Assembly: GCA_012516125.1 (NCBI GenBank)
Contig: JAAYXB010000045.1
Span: 1-36,174, forward strand
Direction: 5' to 3'
Origin: Bacillota bacterium
GTDB taxonomy: Bacteria > Bacillota > SHA-98 > UBA4971
Length of the DNA: 36,174 nt
Under the pieces are notes generated by a model that saw only the letters and a list, made by a program, of their open reading frames with translations, did no database searches and had not been told where the DNA came from. The number at the start of each line of letters is the position of its first letter. Positions within the stretch are counted from its first letter, which is position 1. Both the position numbers and the translations under genes were made by a program. This document shows, one piece after another, positions 1-8,748 of this stretch.

Positions 1-151
1 CCCTATTTTCGTCTCATAAGCGCTTCACACTTCCGATACGCGTCAATACCGCTGCCACACCCCTATAGTCAACCCCTGCACCCCTTCCCAGCAGCCGGTC
101 TTACTCCGTTTTCCCAGCCACTTTCAATCCCTCAGGCCCAAGAAAGCGATG

Positions 152-180
152 TTGCGCAGGTGAACGTGAGATGGTATAAT
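152..180 (+). promoter_or_regulatory. Promoter of the leuS T-box transcript
   Basis: A TATAAT box at 175-180 is preceded by TGG, giving an extended -10. A weak -35 (TTGCGC, 152-157) lies 17 bases upstream. Transcription should start near 187, just ahead of the T-box stem I. Bases 1-150 show no convincing gene. Confidence 0.65.
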
Positions 181-186
181 ACGAAG

Positions 187-914
187 CAACAAGAGGAGCA
201 TAGCAAGGCAAAGACGATGAACGGGAGGAGTAGGCGCGCCTGAGGTTCCAAGAGAGCCGCCGGGCGGTGCAAGGCGGTAACCTGAGCGCATCCGAACTCG
301 CCCGGGAGTTTCACGCCGAACGGCTGGTGGGAACGGCTGGTGGGCTGGTGGGACGACGGGCCGGAACCCCTACCCCACCTCCAACACCGGTGCCAACACC
401 AGCGCCAGCGCCAGTAGGCGGCGACGGATCCCACCGTTACGAAGGGAGGGCATACGCAGGTCCGGCCGCAGCCGCGAAGCCGGGAGACTCGGCGCGGCGC
501 CACGGCAGTCCTGCCCGTGCCCGGGCGAGTGGGCCGAAAGAGCGCGAACGCGAAGGCCGTCAGGACCATCAGAATCGCCGGAATCAGCGGGGTCGGCAGG
601 AGTCGGCAGCAGTGGCAGAGTCGGCGCAGCCGCCGTGTGCGGCGTCTCGGCAGGCCATCTCGGCAGGCAATGGAGGCCGCCGGGGTGGTGACCGCCGGGG
701 CCAACAATAGCTCACCGGGAGGTGGGCGATAGCCGGCAAGGGAGCTCCGACAACGAGTAGCGGCCAGTGGGCGTCTTGTGAATCGGCGCCGGTGGACTTC
801 TGACGAATCGGCGATGGTCCGCGATGGCGAGCAGTGCTCGGGGCCAAGTAGAGTGGTACCGCGAGGGTGACGCTATGACCCCCGTCTCTTCATGGAGACG
901 GGGGTTCTTTTTGG
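187..914 (+). promoter_or_regulatory. T-box riboswitch leader (tRNA-Leu sensing) of leuS
   Basis: The leader senses uncharged tRNA and controls read-through into leucyl-tRNA synthetase. Stem I signatures lie at about 205-320: AGAGAGCC at 250-258, a GGTGCAAGG distal loop at 266-274, and a CTC (leucine) specifier candidate at 297-299 preceded by GAA. The T-box motif AGTGGTACCGCGAG is at 852-865; its TGGT bulge would pair with the ACCA end of tRNA-Leu, whose discriminator is A. It is followed at once by an intrinsic terminator. Roughly 530 bases separate the specifier region from the antiterminator, far more than the 200-300 base total usual for T-boxes. The insert is GC-rich, has GGCTGGTGGG repeats near 319-351, and holds open frames that look like shadows. 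The family call is firm; the exact stem limits are inferred. Confidence 0.85.
878..912 (+). terminator. T-box-controlled intrinsic terminator before leuS
   Basis: ACCCCCGTCTC pairs with GAGACGGGGGT around a short loop (878-904) and is followed by TTCTTTTT. It overlaps the 3' side of the T-box antiterminator, as expected for mutually exclusive folds. Between it and leuS lie a small GGTTTTGC/GCAAAAACC hairpin (989-1009) and a tandem 12-base repeat AAAGCCGGTGAT (from 1036). Confidence 0.9.
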
Positions 915-1096
915 GAGGTCGTCGTCTATGGCGGCCGGCAGCTGCCAGCGTCCAGCATGAGAACGCGACCGACCGCCATTTTCAGGATGGTTTTGCGATA
1001 GCAAAAACCCACTCTTCGCCGCCGTCGATGTGACAAAAGCCGGTGATAAAGCCGGTGATAAGGGATTGCGTTTATGAGGAGGTTTGAGACTTCAAA

Positions 1097-3655
1097 ATGG
1101 CTACTCAGCGAGCACCTGAGCGCGTCGAAAGATACGACCATCAGGCTATAGAGAAGAAATGGCGCAAGATCTGGGAAGAGACCGGTGCCCACCGCACCGA
1201 CGAAAGCCCCGACAAGCCCAAATACTACTGCCTGGACATGTTCCCATACCCGTCCGGGTCGGGCCTGCACGTCGGCCACTGGCGCGGCTACGTCCTGAGC
1301 GACGCCTGGAGCCGCTACAAGAAGATGCAAGGCTACGCGGTGCTCCACCCGATGGGCTGGGATGCGTTCGGGCTCCCTGCTGAAAACGACGCGATCAAGA
1401 AGGGGATTCACCCCGAGGTGTCCACAGCGCGCAACATCGCCACGTTCAAGCGCCAGCTCCACGACATTGGCGCCATGTACGACTGGAGCCGGGAGATCAA
1501 CACGAGCTCACCGGAGTATTACAAGTGGACACAGTGGATCTTCCTCAAGATGTTCGAGAAGGGCCTCGCCTACCGCAAGGAGATGCCCATCAACTGGTGT
1601 CCGAGCTGCAAGACGGGCATCGCCAACGAGGAAGTCGTGGCGGGCGAGTGCGAGCGCTGCGGCACCAGGGTCACCAAGAAGAACCTGGTCCAATGGATGC
1701 TGAGGATCACGGCATACGCCGACCGGCTCCTGGAGGACCTGGATAAGCTGGACTGGCCTGAGAAGGTCAAGAAGATGCAGGCGGACTGGATCGGCCGCAG
1801 CTACGGCTCGGAGATCACCTTCGACGTCGAGGGGACGGACGACACCATCACGGTCTTCACGACCAGGGCGGACACGCTCTTCGGGGCGACATACATGGTC
1901 CTCGCGCCGGAGCATCCGCTCGTGCGCAAGATCACCACGCCCGAGATGCGCAAGGCAGTCGAGGACTACATCGAACGCACTCTCGCCAGGTCGTCCGTGG
2001 ACCGCATGACCGCGACGAAGGAGAAGACCGGCGTCTTCACGGGGGGCTACGCCATTAACCCCATCAACGGGCAGCGTATTCCCATCTGGATTGCTGACTA
2101 CGTGCTGATGGACTATGGCACCGGCGCGGTTATGGGCGTGCCCGGCCACGACGAGCGCGACTTCGAGTTCGCCACCGCCTTCGGGCTGCCGATCCTGAGG
2201 GTAATCGCCCCGGCGGAGGCGGCGTGGCAGGACATCAAGAAAGCTGCGGCGATGCCTCTCGACCACGCGGAGACGGAGTACGGCGTGATGGTCAACTCGG
2301 GCGAGTTTGACGGAATGACGTCTGAGGAAGGCAAGAAGGCCGTCACGGAAAAGCTGGCGAAGGACGGCAAGGCACGCTTTACTGTCAACTACAAGATGCG
2401 CGACTGGGTCTTTTCGCGCCAGCGCTACTGGGGCGAGCCCATTCCCATCGTGCACTGCGAGAAGTGCGGCGAGGTCGGCGTGCCGGAGGACCAGCTCCCC
2501 GTGCTGCTCCCGCGCGTCGAGCGCTACGAGCCGACAGGAACGGGCGAGTCGCCCCTTGCGGCAATATCCGAATGGGTGAACACCACCTGTCCGAAGTGCG
2601 GCGGGCCTGCAAAGCGGGAGACCAACACCATGCCGCAGTGGGCCGGGTCGTGCTGGTACTTCATCCGCTACGTTGACCCGAGGAACGGTGAGGAGCTTTG
2701 CGACCCGGCAAAAGCCAACACCTGGCTGCCGGTGGACCTGTACGTCGGCGGCATAGAGCATGCCGTGCTTCACCTCCTTTACTCCAGGTTCTATGTCAAG
2801 TTCCTGTATGACATCGGGGCCATCGGGTTCGACGAGCCTTTCGCGAGGCTCTTCAACCAGGGCATGATCTACAAGGACGGCGCGAAGATGAGCAAGTCCA
2901 AGGGGAACGTCGTGAGCCCCGATGAAATGGTGGAGCGGTACGGTGCGGACTCGCTCAGGCTCTATGAGCTCTTCATAGGCCCGCCCGAGCTGGACTCAGA
3001 ATGGAACGACAGCGGCATAGAGGGAATGTACCGCTTCCTCAACAGGGTGTGGCACCTCGTAAACTCCCACGCCCGCCGGGGAACAGAAGCAGCGACGGGG
3101 ACCGGAACGACGGTCGCGGCGGGGGCCGCGACGAGAGCGACAACAGCGGCCGGAGCAGGAGCGACCGGCAGGACGCCGGCAGCGCTCGAGCGCGAGCGAC
3201 ACCGCGCGGCGATGGAGGTGACGCAGCGCCTCGAGGCGTTCAAGCTCAACACGGCCGTGAGCGCGCTGATGTCTTATGTAAACTTCCTCAACGACTGGGT
3301 GGACGAAAACGGCGCCGTCGACAGGGACAGCCTCGAGACGCTCGTGAGGCTCCTTGCCCCGTTCGCGCCGCACATCGCGGAGGAACTGTGGCAGCGGCTC
3401 GGTCACGACGAGAGCGTGTTCAAGTCGAATTGGCCCGAGTACGACCCCGCAAAGGTCGAGGAGGATCTGGTGACCCTGCCCGTGCAGGTCAACGGCAAGC
3501 TGCGCGGCACCATCCAGGTGCATAGGGACGCGCCGGAGGAGGAGGTCCTCGCCGCCGCCCGGGAGGCCGGCACGGTGGCTCGCCACATCGCCGGGAAGCA
3601 AATCGTCAAGGAGATCTACGCCCCCGGGAAGATCGTCAACATCGTGGTGAGATAG
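1097..3655 (+). CDS. leuS: Leucine--tRNA ligase
   Basis: Cytoplasmic class I aminoacyl-tRNA synthetase that charges tRNA-Leu. The 852-residue product has the HIGH-type motif HVGH at about 58-61 within PYPSGSGLHVGHWRG and the KMSKS loop at about 597-601 (GAKMSKSKGN). Cys pairs CPSC and CERC lie near 170-190 and further CxxC pairs near 455-500. A CP1 editing domain occupies the middle and an anticodon-binding domain the C-terminal third. It starts at an ATG preceded by AGGAGG (1077-1082). About 659-700 is a low-complexity Ala/Thr/Gly stretch with no counterpart in ordinary LeuS; it lies between the catalytic core and the anticodon-binding domain and explains part of the excess over the usual 800-830 residues. 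Expression is controlled by the upstream T-box. Confidence 0.97.
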   Translation: MATQRAPERVERYDHQAIEKKWRKIWEETGAHRTDESPDKPKYYCLDMFPYPSGSGLHVGHWRGYVLSDAWSRYKKMQGYAVLHPMGWDAFGLPAENDAIKKGIHPEVSTARNIATFKRQLHDIGAMYDWSREINTSSPEYYKWTQWIFLKMFEKGLAYRKEMPINWCPSCKTGIANEEVVAGECERCGTRVTKKNLVQWMLRITAYADRLLEDLDKLDWPEKVKKMQADWIGRSYGSEITFDVEGTDDTITVFTTRADTLFGATYMVLAPEHPLVRKITTPEMRKAVEDYIERTLARSSVDRMTATKEKTGVFTGGYAINPINGQRIPIWIADYVLMDYGTGAVMGVPGHDERDFEFATAFGLPILRVIAPAEAAWQDIKKAAAMPLDHAETEYGVMVNSGEFDGMTSEEGKKAVTEKLAKDGKARFTVNYKMRDWVFSRQRYWGEPIPIVHCEKCGEVGVPEDQLPVLLPRVERYEPTGTGESPLAAISEWVNTTCPKCGGPAKRETNTMPQWAGSCWYFIRYVDPRNGEELCDPAKANTWLPVDLYVGGIEHAVLHLLYSRFYVKFLYDIGAIGFDEPFARLFNQGMIYKDGAKMSKSKGNVVSPDEMVERYGADSLRLYELFIGPPELDSEWNDSGIEGMYRFLNRVWHLVNSHARRGTEAATGTGTTVAAGAATRATTAAGAGATGRTPAALERERHRAAMEVTQRLEAFKLNTAVSALMSYVNFLNDWVDENGAVDRDSLETLVRLLAPFAPHIAEELWQRLGHDESVFKSNWPEYDPAKVEEDLVTLPVQVNGKLRGTIQVHRDAPEEEVLAAAREAGTVARHIAGKQIVKEIYAPGKIVNIVVR

Positions 3656-3684
3656 GAACACACCCTCCGAGAGGGTTCAGTCCA

Positions 3685-3711
3685 CGGAGGCCTGGCATTG
3701 CCAGGCCTCCG
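3685..3711 (+). terminator. Hairpin downstream of leuS, likely terminator
   Basis: A perfect 12-bp stem (CGGAGGCCTGGC with its complement) has a 3-base loop and sits 30 bases after the leuS stop. Only a weak pyrimidine tract (CCTCTTC) follows, so termination is likely but less certain than the stem. Bases 3712-3865 hold no gene. Confidence 0.65.
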
Positions 3712-3865
3712 CCTCTTCGCATGGACGTGGACGGAACCTGGAGTCTCTCATTAACACAAGCTCTTAAAGTGAAAGCCCGAGCCGGCCCGGATTGAGACGC
3801 AAAGAGGGTTGATATTGTCATCCTTTCCAGGGCGGCGGTTGCAGGCCACCATAGAAGGCTACTTG

Positions 3866-4483
3866 CTACCTGTTCCCGAGCGCGAACGCGACCTTGCCTG
3901 TGGCCACGTTCGGCCTCGTGAGGATCTCCGCGTGCACCTCGTACTCGCCGGGCGGGACGGGAGCGCCGGTTGAGTCGGTGCCGTCCCAGACGACCGAGTG
4001 CACGGCGAGCTCCCCTGGAGCTATTTCTCGCTCGGTGAGCATCATGATGGCCGCCTTGCCCGACGACCAGCGCCACACCTCGGTGCCGTCCTTAGACGTC
4101 ACCACGAAGTCGAACTGCATGCCGCTTGCGAACCTGAGCTTGATCGGGTCATCGCCCGTATTGAGGGCCGCAAGCGTGAAAACCTTGAAGATGCGGCCAT
4201 CCACACGGACCTCGCTCACGCCCACCTGGGTCTTGAGGTTCTCGAAAGCCCTTGCGGAGCAACCGGAGAAGAGCGCTGACATGAGCACGACCATCACCAC
4301 GCCCATAATGAACTGACCCCAGGGGGCTCCGAGTTCACAGACTCCATGCGTAGCGCGAGCGCTTTCGATGTCGCCGGCCCCAGCCCCGGCGGGGTTCCGC
4401 AGAACACGTGGCGCGCACTGGCCTAGCGCCGTCCGCATCCGAATGCGTCGCAGTCGTCTCTGTATTGGCAGCATGGGGATCAC
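3866..4483 (-). CDS. BsuPI-type proteinase-inhibitor lipoprotein
   Basis: The C-terminal 130 residues resemble the BsuPI intracellular proteinase inhibitor domain: an immunoglobulin-like beta fold with FDFVVTSKDGTEVWRWS, a GELAVHSVVWDG stretch and PVPPGEYEVHAEI. A membrane segment ending in a lipobox-like LFSGC lies at about 61-75, so the domain is probably anchored outside the cell. The longest frame begins with a GTG that overlaps the TGA of the upstream subtilase (GTGA). Other possible starts are ATG at 4472-4474, which has better Shine-Dalgarno spacing, and ATG at 4304-4306, just before the lipoprotein signal; the last would give a conventional 146-residue lipoprotein. Overlap with a protease gene suggests it restrains that enzyme. 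This is inferred from context, since BsuPI-like domains also occur away from proteases. Confidence 0.75.
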   Translation of the reverse strand: MIPMLPIQRRLRRIRMRTALGQCAPRVLRNPAGAGAGDIESARATHGVCELGAPWGQFIMGVVMVVLMSALFSGCSARAFENLKTQVGVSEVRVDGRIFKVFTLAALNTGDDPIKLRFASGMQFDFVVTSKDGTEVWRWSSGKAAIMMLTEREIAPGELAVHSVVWDGTDSTGAPVPPGEYEVHAEILTRPNVATGKVAFALGNR

Positions 4484-6558
4484 CTTCCCTTCCCCTTGGT
4501 AGAGCCTTTCAATATAAGCCGCACGGGATACGCGGCATCCAGCCCCGCTGATCCTTCAGGCCATCCTTGCGATCCTGCCGAGCCGGCCAGCCTCGCCGAG
4601 GGCACTGACCCGGCGTTGATCTTCACGCGCAGGTTCACCCCGGTGACCGTGTCCCCGTTTGATGTGATCCTCCCCGGGGTGCGTCCATAATAGTCACCAT
4701 CATCGATGATGCCGTTGTGGTTGACGTCGATCCAACCATAGATGTACCAGGAGCCGGCCTCAACCTCTCGCACCTCATATAAGCCGCCAGGGGCCGGGCT
4801 TGCCATTGCGCTGTGGTATGTGAGCGTGGTCCCGTCGTCCTCGCCCGCGAAGACCTTCATCGTCGTTATGGACGAGCCGGTCACAGCGGCGTGAGCGTTG
4901 ACGAGGCCCCATCCATACTCGCTGTCCTGCGCTGGGGACCCAAGGTCCATGGCCGTCTCATGAAGCATCTTCGCCACTGCCGCCGGTCCCCTGACCCCCG
5001 AGGTGATCATCAGGGCGGCGAGGCCCGTCACGTGCGGCGTGGCCATCGACGTCCCCGAGGCGTTGGCGAAGGAGTTGGTCGGCCAGGCGCTCAGGATGTC
5101 TGCACCCGGGGCGACCACGTCCACCTCGCTGCCGTAGTTGCTCCACGTGGCACGGGCGAGATCCGGGCCCACGGCGCCGACGGCGATGACTCTGGGGTCG
5201 CGCGCGGGGTACGCAACCCACGGCTCTCCGTCGTTGCCGGCCGCGGCGACCATCGTCACGCCTTTATTGTACGCGTACTCGATGGCCTGGTCCATGAAAG
5301 GGTCCTCGCCCGTTGCGGCGCCGCCGATCTGAAAGCTCATGTTCACGACGTTGGCGCCGTGGTCGGCGGCGTACCGCAGGGCCTCGATGATCATCGAGAG
5401 GTCGAGGTAGCCTGACCCGGAGTCGTCGGTGACCTTCAGCGGCATGATCCGCACGTTCCAGTTGATGCCTGCCATGCCAACGCCGTTGTTGGTCACGGCG
5501 CCTATGATCCCGGCGACGTGGGTGCCGTGGCCGTTGACGTCCCGCACGTAGGTGGTGCGGTTGTAAAAATCGTAGCCTGCGGTGATGTGGCCAGCGAGGT
5601 CCGGGTGGTCGGTCTGGACACCCGTGTCTATCACCGCCACTATTACGGACGAGCTACCAGTAGTGAAGTCCCAGGCGTACGGAAGGCTCATCGCTTCGGG
5701 TCCCCACTGGCGCGGGTAATACGGGTCGTTCGGGACTCGGCGCGCGATCCGGGCGGTCCCGAGCGCCCCGGTCCCGGACGTCGAGGCCTGGGCAATCTGA
5801 GCGACCGGCGAGACCTGGGCGATCTGGGCAACCGGGATCGTGGTAACAGGGGTCACATCGGCCGCTGGAACCGCTGGAGCCGCCGGGGTCGCCGGAGCCT
5901 CGCCCACGCGGGCCGTGTAGTTGGGCTGCGCATGCTCGACGAGGGGGTCCTCCTTGAACCCTTCGGCGGCCAGAGCAGGGTCGGTGCCACGTGGTACGGC
6001 GATGACATATATGCCTGTGCCCTCGATGACACGCTTTACGCTATAGCCGTGCCGCTCGGCCGCGGCGCGGATTTGGTCGGGGGTGGCGCCAGGACGGAAA
6101 CTCGCGAGGAAGTCCGACGGCGAGTAGGCTGGACCACCGGGCGCAGCGAGGGGCATCGTGCGGACCGCCCCCTGCACCACCACCCCCGGCGCTGCGGAAG
6201 TTGACGCTGTGCGGCCGGCGTAGGCGTTCTCCATGACGACGTGTCCAAGGACTCGCCCGTACACGCGTGGCGGCTCGGCGGGCGGTGGCGGCTGTGTCCC
6301 GCCACCCCCTCCAGGGTCGGAAGGCGGTGGGGGCGGCAGTGGAGGCGCTCCAAAGCTACCAGGGGAACACCCTGTAAGGGCGAGGACGAGCAGAGCGACG
6401 AGCGCAACCCCGCGTGCGAATCTGAGGGTTGCTGCAGACAGGCGCGTGAATGTGCAGGTGCGTGCGTAAGCTCGCGTGCATGTGCATGCGCGTGCATCGG
6501 TGTGTAGGCCGGTGCTGCTGCTGGCGCGTGCGAGCGGAAAGAGTGCTGCCTTGTTCAT
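4480..6558 (-). CDS. S8 subtilisin-family serine protease, lipoprotein
   Basis: Extracellular serine endopeptidase. I start it at the ATG at 6556-6558, preceded by AAGGAGGA, giving 692 residues. A hydrophobic segment ends in LALTGC, with the putative lipidated Cys near 64. A Pro/Gly-rich linker follows, then an I9-like propeptide at about 149-215. The catalytic domain has Asp311 (AVIDTGVQTDHPDL), His344 (NGHGTHVAG), oxyanion Asn442 (AAGNDG) and Ser504 (SGTSMATPH). All triad residues are present. A PVAQIAQ heptapeptide is repeated just before the catalytic domain. The tail contains DVNHNGIIDDGD, a calcium-loop-like pattern. The region before the signal segment is odd: Cys/Thr/Arg-rich, coded by a GTGCATGTGC-like tract. 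The inhibitor-like gene downstream overlaps it by four bases. Confidence 0.93.
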   Translation of the reverse strand: MNKAALFPLARASSSTGLHTDARACTCTRAYARTCTFTRLSAATLRFARGVALVALLVLALTGCSPGSFGAPPLPPPPPSDPGGGGGTQPPPPAEPPRVYGRVLGHVVMENAYAGRTASTSAAPGVVVQGAVRTMPLAAPGGPAYSPSDFLASFRPGATPDQIRAAAERHGYSVKRVIEGTGIYVIAVPRGTDPALAAEGFKEDPLVEHAQPNYTARVGEAPATPAAPAVPAADVTPVTTIPVAQIAQVSPVAQIAQASTSGTGALGTARIARRVPNDPYYPRQWGPEAMSLPYAWDFTTGSSSVIVAVIDTGVQTDHPDLAGHITAGYDFYNRTTYVRDVNGHGTHVAGIIGAVTNNGVGMAGINWNVRIMPLKVTDDSGSGYLDLSMIIEALRYAADHGANVVNMSFQIGGAATGEDPFMDQAIEYAYNKGVTMVAAAGNDGEPWVAYPARDPRVIAVGAVGPDLARATWSNYGSEVDVVAPGADILSAWPTNSFANASGTSMATPHVTGLAALMITSGVRGPAAVAKMLHETAMDLGSPAQDSEYGWGLVNAHAAVTGSSITTMKVFAGEDDGTTLTYHSAMASPAPGGLYEVREVEAGSWYIYGWIDVNHNGIIDDGDYYGRTPGRITSNGDTVTGVNLRVKINAGSVPSARLAGSAGSQGWPEGSAGLDAAYPVRLILKGSTKGKGR

Positions 6559-7056
6559 GGTCTTCCTCCTTCTAATCCTCCAAGAAGCTCCCGCGTTGGC
6601 AGGGGATTTCACGTGGCACAACGACTGCGCTGGCGTCTATCGCTTGCACTTGGCGGCTTGCCGTGACCCTCGCGCAATTGGCTCCAGCCCGCAGTCATCG
6701 CGACGGTCGTCGGTTGGAGGGCGCACCCGTCCCGGTGTCGCGCGGCGGCGGTCGCCGGGAGATAGCTGTAGGTAACGCAGGTGGTTGCGTAGGCAACTGC
6801 CGTCGTTGCAGAGACGTCCTCCCAGAAACGCTCTCCCGGAAGCCTGCAACTCGGCGCAAGCGCCCAAAGCCCAAGCCCCCAGACCGCGAGCGCCCAAACC
6901 TGGAAAGTGGCGGTCACATTTCAATTAGCCGAGGAGAGCCCCAGATCCTTCAAACGCGGAGCGTAGCTGGGCAGGGAAGTGATGGCGCATATGGCACTTG
7001 CTGTCATGTGAGGGGATGTCATGGGTCTGCGCTTGGTACACAAGGTTAGTACACAG
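6559..7056 (-). other. Intergenic region upstream of the protease; no gene supported
   Basis: About 500 bases of GC-rich sequence separate the protease start from the end of the DUF2284 gene. Open frames here lack Shine-Dalgarno sites and recognisable motifs, and part of the region (about 6855-6900) is low-complexity sequence made of GGGCGCTTG-like units when read on the minus strand. A protease promoter must lie here, but I could not pick one with confidence. Confidence 0.5.
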
Positions 7057-7068
7057 TTAGTACACAAG
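7035..7068. repeat. Triple TTAGTACACA-like direct repeat at the DUF2284 stop
   Basis: Three copies of (G/T)TA(G/-)TACACA-type sequence occur at 7035-7044, 7046-7055 and 7057-7066. The last contains the stop codon of the DUF2284 gene (TTA on this strand), so the final codons GTG TAC TAA have in effect been multiplied downstream of the gene. Confidence 0.7.
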
Positions 7069-7581
7069 CAGAAGGCCGAAGTAGTTCGTGGCAGAACCCC
7101 TCGATCTTGCGACCTCGATGGCGAAGCCTGCATTTCGCGCGGTGGTATACACATCTATGCCACACGCTTCCATGGACGGCCGGGCGTCCTCAGGGTGCAC
7201 ACACGGGTAGCGCTGGGGACACGGGTCACACAGGTGGCACGGCCCCGATCCCATAGCGAAAGCCTTGTGAAACCCCATTAGGAACGCCTCGCGTTCGAGC
7301 GAGGCAACGATCTCCCGTAGTCGCCTCCAGTTGCCCGGCAGATGCACCAGGATAATAGTCTCGTACTCGTCCAGGACTTCTCTCGTCGTCGAAGGCGTCG
7401 GCGAATGCGGTGGGCACGTGAGGCACTGATTGTACCCGTCGCATCCGTACTGGCACTTCAGCCGCACCCACTCGCCCGTGACGACCAGTGAAGGGCTTAT
7501 GGGTCGCGCGGCCTTCGCGCCCCGCTCCAGAGCGAGCTGGCACAGCATCTGAACCTTCGCGCTCTGTTCCTCTGCGACCAT
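7057..7581 (-). CDS. DUF2284 predicted metal-binding protein
   Basis: A 174-residue cytoplasmic protein with the Cys pattern of DUF2284: CQYGCDGYNQCLTCPPHSP near 43-61 and CHLCDPCPQRYPCVHPE near 114-130. These Cys residues should bind a metal or an iron-sulfur cluster. The family has no settled function. The start ATG (7579-7581) is preceded by AAAGGAGG at good spacing. The gene stands alone and is divergent from the ABC transporter. Its 3' end carries short tandem repeats that include the stop codon. Confidence 0.88.
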   Translation of the reverse strand: MVAEEQSAKVQMLCQLALERGAKAARPISPSLVVTGEWVRLKCQYGCDGYNQCLTCPPHSPTPSTTREVLDEYETIILVHLPGNWRRLREIVASLEREAFLMGFHKAFAMGSGPCHLCDPCPQRYPCVHPEDARPSMEACGIDVYTTARNAGFAIEVARSRGSATNYFGLLLVY

Positions 7582-7752
7582 GATCCGTAGCCTCCTTTAA
7601 GCTTCCTTATAAAGAAAAGGACTTCGATATGGATAATGCGATTCCTGTGTAGGACTCCAGGCGGGCGTCATGCCGCCGGATCCTCCCATGCAAAGAGGAA
7701 TTTGCGTAAGAATGACAAATACGCTAATCAGCGTGCGAAGGGAGGCGGTGTC

Positions 7753-8748
7753 GTGGAGCATCACGACGGAATTGCGCTCGAGGTTGACCAACTCAAGAAG
7801 GTGTTCCGTGATCGGGGCACACGCGAGGTCCGGGCAGTGGACGGCATCAGCTTCCGAGTGGCGCCCGGGGAGGTGGTTGGCCTCCTCGGCCCGAACGGTG
7901 CCGGCAAGACTACCACCATCAAGTGCATCCTCGGCCTTATCCGGCCCACCTCGGGTCGGGTCGCCATTCTGGGCCGCGACGTCGCCTCGCACTACCCCGG
8001 CATCCTCAGCCAGGTGAGCGCGGTCCTCGAGGGAAGCCGCAACCTCTACTGGAGGATGAGCGTGTGGGAGAACATCGAGTTTTTCACCGGCATCCATGGA
8101 TTGCCGCGCCGGCAACACCGCCGTTACTTCGAACACCTCGTCGAGCGGTTCGGCCTCGCCGACAAGCGCGACGTCGAGGTCCGCAAGCTCTCCCAGGGAA
8201 TGAAGCAGAAAACCGCGGTGGTCTGCGCGCTGGCAAAGCGCACGCCCCTCGTGTTTCTCGACGAGCCCACGCTCGGGCTGGATGTCGAGACCTCATATGA
8301 GCTACGCGAGACCCTCAAGGATCTTGCCGAGGAAGAAAACCGCACCGTCGTTCTGAGCAGCCACAACATGGACGTAGTCCAGGACGTCTGCAAGCGTGTG
8401 ATCATAATGACCGCGGGCCGTGTGGTTGCTGACGACTCCATCGAGCACCTGATGGGGCTCTTCAAGACCAGGGCATACCGCCTTGTCCTGCGCGGCCCGG
8501 CGCCCGAAGGGCTCGAGGCTGGCCTTGCGGCGCATTTCCCCGGGCTCGAGGTACAAAGCACGCCCCATATGACCCAGGTGCGGCTGCGCCTGCCGGAACC
8601 GAACGACATCTACATGCTAATGGATCTCTTGCGCGACGCGGGCGCGACGATCGAAGAAATCTCGCAGGAAGAGCCGGATCTTGAGAAGATCTTCCTCGAG
8701 ATCGTCCGAAAGGAGAGGGAGAATCAGTGCAACTCGCGCATACCCTGA
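7753..8748 (+). CDS. ABC-2 type transporter, ATP-binding subunit
   Basis: ATPase of a two-gene exporter (331 residues). Walker A is GPNGAGKTT at about 46-54, the signature is KLSQGMKQK, and Walker B LVFLDEPTLGLD is followed by the switch His in VLSSHNMD. A C-terminal extension of about 100 residues is typical of drug, antibiotic or lipid exporters of this group. The longer open frame begins at 7636, but GTG at 7753 with GGAGG seven bases upstream is the better start. The permease gene begins inside its last codons, so the two are translationally coupled. The substrate cannot be read from sequence. The near-palindrome TTGCGTAAGAATGACAAATA (7703-7722) upstream could be an operator. Confidence 0.93.
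   Translation: MEHHDGIALEVDQLKKVFRDRGTREVRAVDGISFRVAPGEVVGLLGPNGAGKTTTIKCILGLIRPTSGRVAILGRDVASHYPGILSQVSAVLEGSRNLYWRMSVWENIEFFTGIHGLPRRQHRRYFEHLVERFGLADKRDVEVRKLSQGMKQKTAVVCALAKRTPLVFLDEPTLGLDVETSYELRETLKDLAEEENRTVVLSSHNMDVVQDVCKRVIIMTAGRVVADDSIEHLMGLFKTRAYRLVLRGPAPEGLEAGLAAHFPGLEVQSTPHMTQVRLRLPEPNDIYMLMDLLRDAGATIEEISQEEPDLEKIFLEIVRKERENQCNSRIP

Noticed and set aside
267-710. Open frame of 147 codons upstream of leuS
   Set aside because: It lies wholly inside the T-box leader, has biased composition without motifs, and no good ribosome binding site.
6600-6700. Possible c-di-GMP (GEMM) riboswitch upstream of the protease
   Set aside because: A CACGGCAAGCC-like segment is present on the minus strand, but the second conserved block and tetraloop receptor are not recognisable.
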